Assembly (NCBI GenBank): GCA_031255355.1
Contig: JAIRSR010000202.1
Coordinates: forward strand, 1 to 5,105
Length of the DNA stretch: 5,105 nucleotides
From: Clostridiales bacterium
GTDB lineage: Bacteria > Bacillota > Clostridia > Monoglobales > Firm-18
Direction: 5' to 3'
The translations under genes were made by a program, and so were the position numbers. Below the pieces are notes generated by a model. That model did no database searches and was not told the origin of the DNA. It was given only the letters and a program-made list of their open reading frames with translations. Shown piece by piece: positions 1 to 4,634 of the stretch; the first letter of the stretch is position 1; each line of letters opens with the position of its first letter.

Positions 1-102
1 ATGAGGTTTAGGCAGAATCGTGACCCTAATTCCCGCGAGTTACCGTTTTCTGTCGTGGATTTTTTAGGTTTTTGTTTGTCCACACCCGGAAATTATTAAC
101 CC
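1..102. other. Upstream leader, no supported gene
   Basis: I find no gene that can be supported here. A plus-strand frame stays open from base 1 to a TAA at 97-99 (32 codons), so it could be the tail of a gene that begins outside the window. A run of that length is expected fairly often by chance, and the peptide resembles nothing I recognise. No strong hairpin followed by a T-run is visible, so there is no clear terminator for an upstream gene. Confidence 0.4.
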
Positions 103-131
103 TTGAAATAATTTGCGATAAGAGGTATAAT
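103..131 (+). promoter_or_regulatory. Sigma-A promoter of the NAGPA-gtrA unit
   Basis: TTGAAA at 103-108 and a perfect TATAAT at 126-131 are separated by exactly 17 bases, which is the textbook vegetative promoter layout. Transcription should begin near 138, giving a leader of about 60 nt before the ATG at 199. The leader contains a small hairpin (CGGCA at 152-156, loop CAT, TGCCG at 160-164). I do not recognise it as a known riboswitch, and no T-run follows it. The promoter most likely drives both plus-strand genes downstream. Confidence 0.85.
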
Positions 132-198
132 AGAATGGGGATTCGGGACGGCGGCACATTGCCGGGCCGGGCTATTATTTCATAAGGGGACAATCGAA

Positions 199-2238
199 AT
201 GCGAAAAAAACTATTGACGCTGACGTTATCCGCTGTGCTTTTGCTTCGCGGGGTGGCGGCGGGGGCGGCCGTAATTCACGAGGAATCGGAGGAAACGCCC
301 GTCACCAAAGGCGTGACGCAAATCATCACGCGGCGGTTCACGGACAACGGTTGGTACAAGATACATACGCTGAAAATCGACTTGAACGAGGAGTTTGTTT
401 CTCTGCGCGCGCTGACTTCTCAAAAGGGGGTCAACACCCGGGACACTTTGCCCGTGCTTGCTGCGGAAAACGACGCGCTCGGCGGGGTCAACGCGGACTT
501 CTTCCAACCGTCGGGCAGTAACGCGGCGCGGGCGTCCGCGCTGGGCGTGGTCATCAAGGACGGCGCGTTGCTGACGACCCCCGCGCGGGGCAAGGCTATG
601 GCGACGGTCGCGGTCGATTACGGCGGCGTTGTTTCCATGGGCTTGTGGGATCAATATATCAACCTCATCGCCCCGGACGGCGAGGTGCAACAGATTTTCC
701 ACATCAACAAATACTACGACGACGGCGCGTTGATTCTGTTTGACGGCGGTTGGGACGAAAATTCGCCCGGACTGCCTATCGCGCATACGGAACTGATCGT
801 CGAGGAGGACGTTGTGACGGAAATCCGACAGGGGCAGGAGGGCGTGAAAATCCCGGAAAACGGCTATGTAATCGCGTCTACCTCGGCAAGTGACACCTTC
901 CTCACAGACCACTTTCAAGTCGGGGACGCCGTGACGGTGGAATCGTGGATGTCGCCCGACCCTGCGGAGTTTGAAACGGCAATCGGCGGCGGTACTTTGC
1001 TGCTGCGAGACGGCGCGAACGCGCCCGTAACGCATAACATTTCGGGGCTGCACCCCCGCACCGCTATGGGCGTTGACCAAACGGGAAAAATCGTCTATTT
1101 GGTCGCGGTGGACGGTCGGCAGTCCGCGAGCGTCGGCATGTCGCTGGACGAGATTAGGAATTATATGCGGGATCTTGGCTGTTACAACGCCATAAACTTT
1201 GACGGCGGCGGTTCCACCACATTTGTGTCAAAGACGCGTGACGAGGACGGCTTGACGGTGAAAAACACGCCGTCGGACGGCTCTTTGCGCCGCGTCGCGA
1301 ACGGAATCGGCGTAGTATCGGACGCGCCTGTGGAAGCACCGTCAGTTTTGGAGATTCCTTTCGGCGGCGGCCCGCTGTACGCGCGGGGCGCGTATCCGTT
1401 AAATACGCAAGCGTATGACCAATATTATCACAAGATTGAGATTGACGCGCGGGAGGTTACGTACAGCGTCAGCGGCATAGACGGCTACTGTGAGGCCGGC
1501 GTGTTTTACCCGCAAACAAGCGGTATCGCGGCGATTACGGCGAAGTACCGCGACGCGGAATCGACGACGGAGGTGTATATCCTGCCCGAAAAGCAGGATG
1601 CGGAAACAGACGCTATGCGCCGTCCGTGGGACGCGGCGGCAAACGGCACGAAAATCGCGGTCTTGGGCGATACCGCCTACGGCAATATTTTGGGGAAACT
1701 CTACGCTTCCCGCGTGATGGCAAAGGTCAACGCGGAGGCCGACGCGATTTGTCTGGTCGGCGGGGTGGGGACCGGCGTAGCGCAAAGCGCCGCCGCGCCG
1801 CTTGTGTACGGCGATTACTATTACGCGGCGTATAAGCAAAACAACATCATCATACAACTGAACGTCAATAACGGCGGGCTTCGCAAAGCGGATTCCGAAC
1901 AGTGGAGCAGATTGCTCGGCCAACTGAACGACTTGACGGTGAAAAACGTGATCATCACGCTGAACCAACCGCCGACGGAGCGTAACTTTAGTGACGGCTT
2001 GGAACTTGACCTGTTCAAGCGGACGCTGGAACAGGTAGCGCACCGGGGCAAAAATGTTTTTGTCGTGTATGACGACGGCGAAAATTCCGTGCGGATAGAA
2101 AACGGCGTGCGGTATTTCGGTGTTCGCGGCGTAAAGGACATCAAGGCGGGCAACTTCGCCTCACTGCAAGAGTACGGCTATTTGCTGATTACGTCCGACG
2201 GCGACGAGGTGACTTATCAAATCAAACCCATGCTGTAG
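199..2238 (+). CDS. Secreted NAGPA-type phosphodiester glycosidase with C-terminal phosphoesterase-like domain
   Basis: This 679-residue exported protein carries a phosphodiester glycosidase (NAGPA, formerly DUF2233) domain at about residues 95-375. Its hallmarks are GVNADFF (96-102), HPRTAMG (285-291), VDGRQ (305-309) and NFDGGGSTTF (333-342). The family is named for the human enzyme that uncovers mannose-6-phosphate by cleaving a GlcNAc phosphodiester. Bacterial members are often annotated as exopolysaccharide proteins, and the substrate here is unknown. Residues 1 to about 24 look like a Sec signal peptide (RKK, a hydrophobic core, then AGAA), although Arg17 interrupts the core. Residues about 381-463 resemble a bacterial Ig-like fold (GVFYPQTSGIAAITAKY). 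Residues about 483-679 resemble a metallophosphoesterase that has lost most of its metal ligands. No anchor or sortase motif is visible, so the protein is probably released or held non-covalently. The start is supported by AAGGGGA at 184-190, 8 bases before ATG. It is probably cotranscribed with the GtrA gene 30 bases downstream. Confidence 0.88.
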   Translation: MRKKLLTLTLSAVLLLRGVAAGAAVIHEESEETPVTKGVTQIITRRFTDNGWYKIHTLKIDLNEEFVSLRALTSQKGVNTRDTLPVLAAENDALGGVNADFFQPSGSNAARASALGVVIKDGALLTTPARGKAMATVAVDYGGVVSMGLWDQYINLIAPDGEVQQIFHINKYYDDGALILFDGGWDENSPGLPIAHTELIVEEDVVTEIRQGQEGVKIPENGYVIASTSASDTFLTDHFQVGDAVTVESWMSPDPAEFETAIGGGTLLLRDGANAPVTHNISGLHPRTAMGVDQTGKIVYLVAVDGRQSASVGMSLDEIRNYMRDLGCYNAINFDGGGSTTFVSKTRDEDGLTVKNTPSDGSLRRVANGIGVVSDAPVEAPSVLEIPFGGGPLYARGAYPLNTQAYDQYYHKIEIDAREVTYSVSGIDGYCEAGVFYPQTSGIAAITAKYRDAESTTEVYILPEKQDAETDAMRRPWDAAANGTKIAVLGDTAYGNILGKLYASRVMAKVNAEADAICLVGGVGTGVAQSAAAPLVYGDYYYAAYKQNNIIIQLNVNNGGLRKADSEQWSRLLGQLNDLTVKNVIITLNQPPTERNFSDGLELDLFKRTLEQVAHRGKNVFVVYDDGENSVRIENGVRYFGVRGVKDIKAGNFASLQEYGYLLITSDGDEVTYQIKPML

Positions 2239-2268
2239 GCGGCGCGGACGGAGGCGGAAACATCTGTT

Positions 2269-2733
2269 ATGGACAAAGCCGTAAAAGGAAAATTTATAAA
2301 AGAAAAAGTATTGTATCTGCTGTTCGGCGGGCTGACGACGCTGGTGAATTTTTCGGCGTATTATTTGTTCGTGAGAGTGCTGCGCCTGCACTATATTTTC
2401 GGTAACACGCTGGCGTGGCTGCTTTCGGTGCTGTTCGCCTACGTCACCAACCGGAACTACGTCTTTGACGCGCCGCGAAAACCCATGAGGGCGCGTCTTG
2501 GGGAAATGGCGGGGTTTTTCTGTTTCAGAGGTCTGACCGGGCTGATTGACACGGCGGCGTTGTTCGTTTTGGTAACGCTGCTTTCAGCGAATGATTTCGC
2601 CGCGAAAATCGCGGTAAATGTGATTGTAGTGATTTTGAATTATCTGTTTAGTAAGTTGATTATTTTTAGGCAAAAGAAAGAGGGTGTGTTTTTCAAACAT
2701 ACCCTATTGCGTGGTTGTAGTTGTATAGGTTAG
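2269..2733 (+). CDS. GtrA-family polytopic membrane protein
   Basis: This 154-residue membrane protein matches the GtrA family, small four-helix proteins thought to help move polyprenyl-linked sugars across the membrane or to support glycosyltransferases in surface polysaccharide and teichoic acid modification. Predicted helices are at about 14-37, 42-59, 83-105 and 112-132. The motif FAYVTNRNYVF (56-66) follows helix 2, and the repeat-like second half ends in NYLFSKLIIF (124-133), as is typical. The start is ATG, with GGAGG at 2250-2254 unusually far away (14 bases); the GGCGG just after it gives shorter spacing, so initiation may be weak or coupled to the gene upstream. GtrA proteins usually end a few residues after the last helix. 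Here about 17 extra residues (138-154) are encoded by a hairpin and the DNA after it, and look unlike the family. The exact sugar cannot be inferred. Confidence 0.88.
   Translation: MDKAVKGKFIKEKVLYLLFGGLTTLVNFSAYYLFVRVLRLHYIFGNTLAWLLSVLFAYVTNRNYVFDAPRKPMRARLGEMAGFFCFRGLTGLIDTAALFVLVTLLSANDFAAKIAVNVIVVILNYLFSKLIIFRQKKEGVFFKHTLLRGCSCIG
2681..2705 (-). terminator. Convergent hairpin, probable terminator of the minus-strand operon
   Basis: AGGGTGTGTTT (2681-2691) pairs with AAACATACCCT (2695-2705) around a TTC loop. The stem is 11 bp with one G-T wobble on the plus strand. Read on the minus strand, the hairpin follows the lipoprotein stop by about 24 bases and runs into CTTTCTTTTG, a T-rich tract, so it fits a Rho-independent terminator for the cdd-udp-lipoprotein operon. 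Read on the plus strand there is no T-run after it, and it lies inside the GtrA coding region, so its use in that direction is doubtful. Confidence 0.65.
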
Positions 2734-3068
2734 TTCGCGCTTGCCGCCTCCGCTTGTTCCAAAATGGCTTGGATTTGCGCTAAAATCTCTTTTCGCTCCG
2801 CTTCGTCCGTTGTTTTATCCAATTGAGCCGTTAATTTTTCAAGGTCTTGAAAAGTCGGCGCGGGTTCCGTAGCGGGTGCTTGTTCCGCAACCTCCGGCGT
2901 TTGCGCGGGCGCTTGCTCCACGGCTTCCGGCGACGGCGCGGGCGCTTGCTCCGCCACCTGCGGTGACGGTGAGGGCGGCGGCGTTTGCGCGTCCTCTTTT
3001 TTCCCGCACCCGGTGAACAAAAGCGATAAGACGAATACACCAATCAATACTTTGCATACTTTTTTCAT
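2730..3068 (-). CDS. Small repeat-bearing lipoprotein, function unknown
   Basis: This 112-residue predicted lipoprotein matches no family I can name. Residues 1-20 form a lipoprotein signal (MKK, hydrophobic stretch) ending in LLFTGC, with Cys21 as the lipidated residue, so the mature protein should be anchored to the outer face of the membrane. A Pro/Ser-rich stretch (29-36) leads into three 11-residue repeats (38-70) built on xxEQAPAxxPx, a likely extended spacer. Residues about 73-109 are charged and Leu/Ile/Ala-rich and look like one or two amphipathic helices. I chose the ATG at 3068 because AAGGAG lies at 3081-3086 with a usable gap and because it puts the signal peptide at the very N-terminus; an in-frame ATG at 3113 would add 15 residues with no such support. 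It is the third gene of the cdd-udp operon, 41 bases after udp. Its stop overlaps the convergent GtrA stop. Confidence 0.8.
   Translation of the reverse strand: MKKVCKVLIGVFVLSLLFTGCGKKEDAQTPPPSPSPQVAEQAPAPSPEAVEQAPAQTPEVAEQAPATEPAPTFQDLEKLTAQLDKTTDEAERKEILAQIQAILEQAEAASAN
2859..2957 (-). repeat. Three tandem 33-bp coding repeats
   Basis: Three 33-bp units encode VAEQAPAPSPE, AVEQAPAQTPE and VAEQAPATEPA (lipoprotein residues 38-70). The plus-strand DNA shows the same GCGCGGGCGCTTGCTCC at 2903 and 2936, exactly 33 bases apart; the third unit has diverged. Such arrays commonly change copy number by slippage or recombination, so the length of this spacer may vary between strains. Confidence 0.85.
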
Positions 3069-3080
3069 TTTTACCAATCT

Positions 3081-3086
3081 CTCCTT
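3081..3086 (-). promoter_or_regulatory. RBS that fixes the lipoprotein start
   Basis: On the minus strand this reads AAGGAG, continuing as AAGGAGAG to 3079. It lies 10-12 bases before the ATG at 3068. It is internal to the longer frame that begins at 3113, which argues that the shorter, signal-peptide form is the real product. Confidence 0.7.
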
Positions 3087-3109
3087 ACAATAAGTTTTTC
3101 GGGCGTGTT

Positions 3110-3895
3110 TCACGCTCTGTCCCGCGCAATCAGTAGTTTCAGCGCGTCAACCGCAACGCTTACGGCGGCGGATACATCAAAGTTTTGCGGGTTGGAAAGT
3201 CCTTTGGCGGCGCGTTCTTGATTCCACACGACGGATAAAACCGCTCCGCTCCTCGCGCGGAGTACTCCCGCCGCAGAAAACACCGCCGCGCACTCCATTT
3301 CTGACGCGATACAGCCCGCTTTGATGCACGCGTCCCAATTCGCCTCTAACGCGCGGGCGACAGGCATTCGTTCCGGCTCGTGCTGCCCGTAAAAGGAATC
3401 CTTGCTTTGCACTACGCCGATATGCCGCGCCGCGCCCGCCTGTTCCGCGCTGTTTGCCAAGGCGCTGATCACCTCGAAATCGGCGGCGGCGGGGTACCCG
3501 GGGGGCGTGTACTCCCGCGACGTACCCTCCATACGCGCGGCGGCGGTTGCGATTACAAGGTCCCCGCCGATTACGTCCGTTTGCATTCCGCCGCAGGTAC
3601 CGATTCGGATAAAAGTGCGCACACCCGCGCGGTACAACTCCTCTACGGCAATCGCCGCGGACGCGCCGCCGATTCCCGTGGACGTTACCAGCACGTTCGC
3701 GCCGCTTAGCGTCCCCGCGTAGGTAGTGTATTCCCTGTTGGAGGCTAAAAATTCCGCGCCGTCCAGCCGCGCCGCGATTTGCGGCACCCGCCCGGGGTCG
3801 CCGGGCAGCAGCGCGTATGCCGCGCCGGGGGCTTCCGTCAAGCCGATATGATAAAACAACCGCGAATCAGAGTTTTGCGAATCAAATGTTTTCAC
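3110..3895 (-). CDS. udp: Uridine phosphorylase
   Basis: This 261-residue cytosolic enzyme of the nucleoside phosphorylase (PNP/UDP) family should catalyse uridine + phosphate to uracil + ribose-1-phosphate. The phosphate site is visible: PGDPGR (31-36; Gly32 and Arg36), Arg54 in SNREYTT, and Arg97 in RIGTCGG, corresponding to Gly26, Arg30, Arg48 and Arg91 of the E. coli enzyme. STGIGG (72-77), SKDSFYGQHEPERMP (164-178, with Gln171 as the likely uracil contact) and SEMECAA (198-204, ribose contacts) complete the site. The SKDSFYGQHEPE form is the one I associate with clostridial uridine phosphorylases. The start is taken as GTG 3895 because AAGGGAG lies 11 bases upstream. Another in-frame GTG at 3907 would add four residues but abuts that RBS directly. 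The gene overlaps the end of cdd by 14 bases, so translational coupling is likely. The partner enzyme upstream makes its substrate. A related purine specificity is less likely. Confidence 0.88.
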   Translation of the reverse strand: MKTFDSQNSDSRLFYHIGLTEAPGAAYALLPGDPGRVPQIAARLDGAEFLASNREYTTYAGTLSGANVLVTSTGIGGASAAIAVEELYRAGVRTFIRIGTCGGMQTDVIGGDLVIATAAARMEGTSREYTPPGYPAAADFEVISALANSAEQAGAARHIGVVQSKDSFYGQHEPERMPVARALEANWDACIKAGCIASEMECAAVFSAAGVLRARSGAVLSVVWNQERAAKGLSNPQNFDVSAAVSVAVDALKLLIARDRA

Positions 3896-4304
3896 CGCGC
3901 GGCTCACTCCCTTGCGCCGTCACACCGCGAAAGGTATGCGGCAATAATTCCGAAAGCGTGTATACCCGGTAATCCTTTTGCTGATTCGCGCAAATCACCT
4001 CAAACCCGCCGTCGGCAAACTCACTGATAAATTGACGGCAAATGCCGCAAGGCATACCCAACGCGCCGCCGGAAACGGACACCGCGATTTTCAAAAACTC
4101 CCGCTTGCCCTCCGATACCGCTTTGACGATTGCCGCGCGTTCGGCGCATACCGTCGCGCCGTAGGAGGCGTTCTCGACGTTGCACCCGGTCACTACCGTG
4201 CCGTCGGCGCACAACAGCGCCGCGCCCACCCTGTAGCCCGAATACGGCGCGTAAGCCTTGTCTTTCATGCCGTCCGCAATGTCAATCAACCGTTCGTGTT
4301 CCAT
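3882..4304 (-). CDS. cdd: Cytidine deaminase
   Basis: This 140-residue cytidine deaminase of the small, tetrameric type converts cytidine and deoxycytidine to uridine and deoxyuridine in pyrimidine salvage. The zinc site is complete: Cys53 and catalytic Glu55 in the motif TVCAERAAI, then Cys86 and Cys89 in PCGICRQ. These positions match the numbering of the Bacillus subtilis enzyme. The substrate-binding segment CNVENASYG (41-49) contains Asn42 and Glu44. Length is normal for the family (about 130-140 residues). The start is ATG with GGGAGG at 4311-4316, 6 bases upstream. It is the first gene of the minus-strand operon. Its last codons contain the udp ribosome binding site, and the two reading frames overlap, so the two consecutive steps (cytidine to uridine to uracil) are physically linked in expression. 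The C-terminus (GSEPRGENI) has no obvious function. Confidence 0.95.
   Translation of the reverse strand: MEHERLIDIADGMKDKAYAPYSGYRVGAALLCADGTVVTGCNVENASYGATVCAERAAIVKAVSEGKREFLKIAVSVSGGALGMPCGICRQFISEFADGGFEVICANQQKDYRVYTLSELLPHTFRGVTAQGSEPRGENI
3907..3913 (-). promoter_or_regulatory. RBS of udp, inside the cdd coding region
   Basis: AAGGGAG on the minus strand is embedded in the last codons of the cytidine deaminase gene. It lies 11 bases before GTG 3895 and overlaps or touches the alternative GTG at 3905-3907. This spacing is the reason for preferring the shorter uridine phosphorylase start. Confidence 0.6.
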
Positions 4305-4314
4305 TGTATTCCTC

Positions 4315-4340
4315 CCAATCTCAACCGTCCAATCTCAACC
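4315..4340 (-). repeat. 12-bp direct repeat beside the cdd RBS
   Basis: On the minus strand GGTTGAGATTGG occurs twice (4340-4329 and 4326-4315), separated by 2 bases and so with a 14-bp period. The second copy runs directly into the GGGAGG ribosome binding site of cdd. It could be a small tandem duplication without a role, or a site for a protein or RNA that affects cdd translation. The sequence does not decide between these. Confidence 0.7.
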
Positions 4341-4347
4341 ACCCGCG

Positions 4348-4386
4348 AAGTCTAATAGACCTGTCCGCTAACCCTGCGTGAGCGGA
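4348..4386 (-). promoter_or_regulatory. Two small stem-loops in the cdd leader
   Basis: The predicted cdd transcript leader (from about 4392 to 4305) can form TCCGCT/AGCGGA (4386-4381 with 4369-4364, 11-nt loop) followed by a 6-bp stem around GTCTATTAGAC (4362-4348, with one G-U pair). No T-run follows either stem, so this is not an evident attenuator. I do not recognise a known riboswitch or a PyrR binding site. Stability was judged only by eye. Confidence 0.4.
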
Positions 4387-4401
4387 TAAATCTAATTTAT
4401 C
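4385..4401. promoter_or_regulatory. Candidate operator at the cdd start point
   Basis: GATAAAT (4385-4391) and ATTTATC (4395-4401) form a perfect 7-bp inverted repeat with a 3-bp spacer. It overlaps the cdd -10 box and the predicted transcription start. GATAA-type motifs recur nearby on the minus strand. Position and symmetry suggest repressor binding, but no named regulator can be assigned, and AT-rich DNA can form such dyads by chance. Confidence 0.4.
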
Positions 4402-4427
4402 TTATCATAAAACTTTATCTAAGTCAA
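4399..4427 (-). promoter_or_regulatory. Sigma-A promoter of the cdd-udp-lipoprotein operon
   Basis: On the minus strand TTGACT (4427-4422) and TAAGAT (4404-4399) are separated by 17 bases, with an extended -10 TG one base before the -10 box. Transcription would begin near 4392, giving a leader of about 88 nt. The perfect dyad GATAAAT-CTA-ATTTATC (4385-4401) overlaps the edge of the -10 box and is centred on the expected start point, a good position for a repressor. Confidence 0.78.
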
Positions 4428-4481
4428 TTACCATGAACGAGAATTGAAGGAAAATTTATTTGTAACGAATTCAGAAAAAGA

Positions 4482-4510
4482 TTGCAAAATTTGCAAAAAC
4501 AAGGTATAAT
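4482..4510 (+). promoter_or_regulatory. Sigma-A promoter of the metalloprotease gene, with a dyad over the -35 box
   Basis: TTGCAA (4482-4487) and a perfect TATAAT (4505-4510) are spaced by 17 bases; the expected start point is near 4517. The -35 box is one arm end of the palindrome TTGCAAA-A-TTTGCAA (4482-4496), a position where a bound protein would block or alter polymerase access. The palindrome is AT-rich and its regulator is unknown. Confidence 0.78.
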
Positions 4511-4514
4511 AAAT

Positions 4515-4545
4515 TTGTCATAAAACAGGATTCATTTTATGACAA
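4515..4545 (+). repeat. 11-bp perfect inverted repeat just after the protease -10 box
   Basis: TTGTCATAAAA (4515-4525) and TTTTATGACAA (4535-4545) are perfect complements around a 9-nt loop, CAGGATTCA. It begins at the predicted transcription start, so it is either a DNA operator or a hairpin at the 5' end of the mRNA. The loop contains AGGA, and the 3' arm contains an ATG (4539-4541) that is in frame with the protease gene. No T-run follows, so it is not a standard terminator. Confidence 0.7.
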
Positions 4546-4619
4546 GCAAGAAAGTGGATGATTCATATGTGACAGTAAAAATTTATTTATGTCTAATAAG
4601 AATACACAAACGAATCACT

Positions 4620-4625
4620 AAGGAG
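4620..4625 (+). promoter_or_regulatory. RBS that sets the protease start
   Basis: AAGGAG lies 9 bases before ATG 4635 and is much stronger than the AGGA that precedes the in-frame upstream ATG at 4539. It places a clean signal peptide at the N-terminus. Confidence 0.8.
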
Positions 4626-4634
4626 CGAAACGTT

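Larger units (their letters stand above)
4305..4634. other. Divergent regulatory spacer between cdd and the protease gene
   Basis: This 330-bp gap is largely AT-rich, unlike the genes to its left. It holds two sigma-A promoters facing apart (4399-4427 minus, 4482-4510 plus), a dyad over the cdd start point (4385-4401), a dyad over the protease -35 box (4482-4496), a long hairpin just downstream of the protease -10 box (4515-4545), a structured cdd leader (4348-4386) and a 12-bp direct repeat next to the cdd RBS (4315-4340). A plus-strand frame starting at ATG 4539 runs in frame into the protease gene. I see no separate gene or known RNA. Confidence 0.75.

Noticed and set aside
55..83. GTGGA/TCCAC inverted repeat near the left edge as a terminator
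   Set aside because: A 5-bp stem with a 19-nt loop and no following T-run is too weak to call.
1..99. 32-codon plus-strand frame ending in TAA at 97-99
   Set aside because: The length is well within chance, no RBS is visible because the window starts there, and the peptide is unrecognisable. It may be a gene tail but cannot be supported.
226..1080. Long minus-strand open frame (284 codons) opposite the NAGPA gene
   Set aside because: It is antisense to a clear NAGPA domain; its translation is Arg/Val/His-rich low-quality sequence, as expected for the shadow of a GC-rich gene.
3069..3113. Upstream ATG (3113) as the start of the lipoprotein
   Set aside because: It would bury the lipoprotein signal behind 15 charged residues and it overlaps the udp stop; the AAGGAG at 3081-3086 fits the ATG at 3068 instead.
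3101..3117. Hairpin GGGCGTG-TTT-CACGCTC as a terminator between udp and the lipoprotein gene
   Set aside because: On the transcribed minus strand only 5 bp pair cleanly and the hairpin is followed by an A-rich, not T-rich, tract; it is more likely a minor spacer structure.
3380..3722. Two plus-strand open frames opposite uridine phosphorylase
   Set aside because: Both are antisense to conserved active-site motifs of udp and lack family features or good start contexts; they are shadows.
3978..4381. Overlapping plus- and minus-strand frames across cdd
   Set aside because: They conflict with the intact cytidine deaminase zinc motifs and give Arg-rich translations typical of out-of-frame GC-rich DNA.
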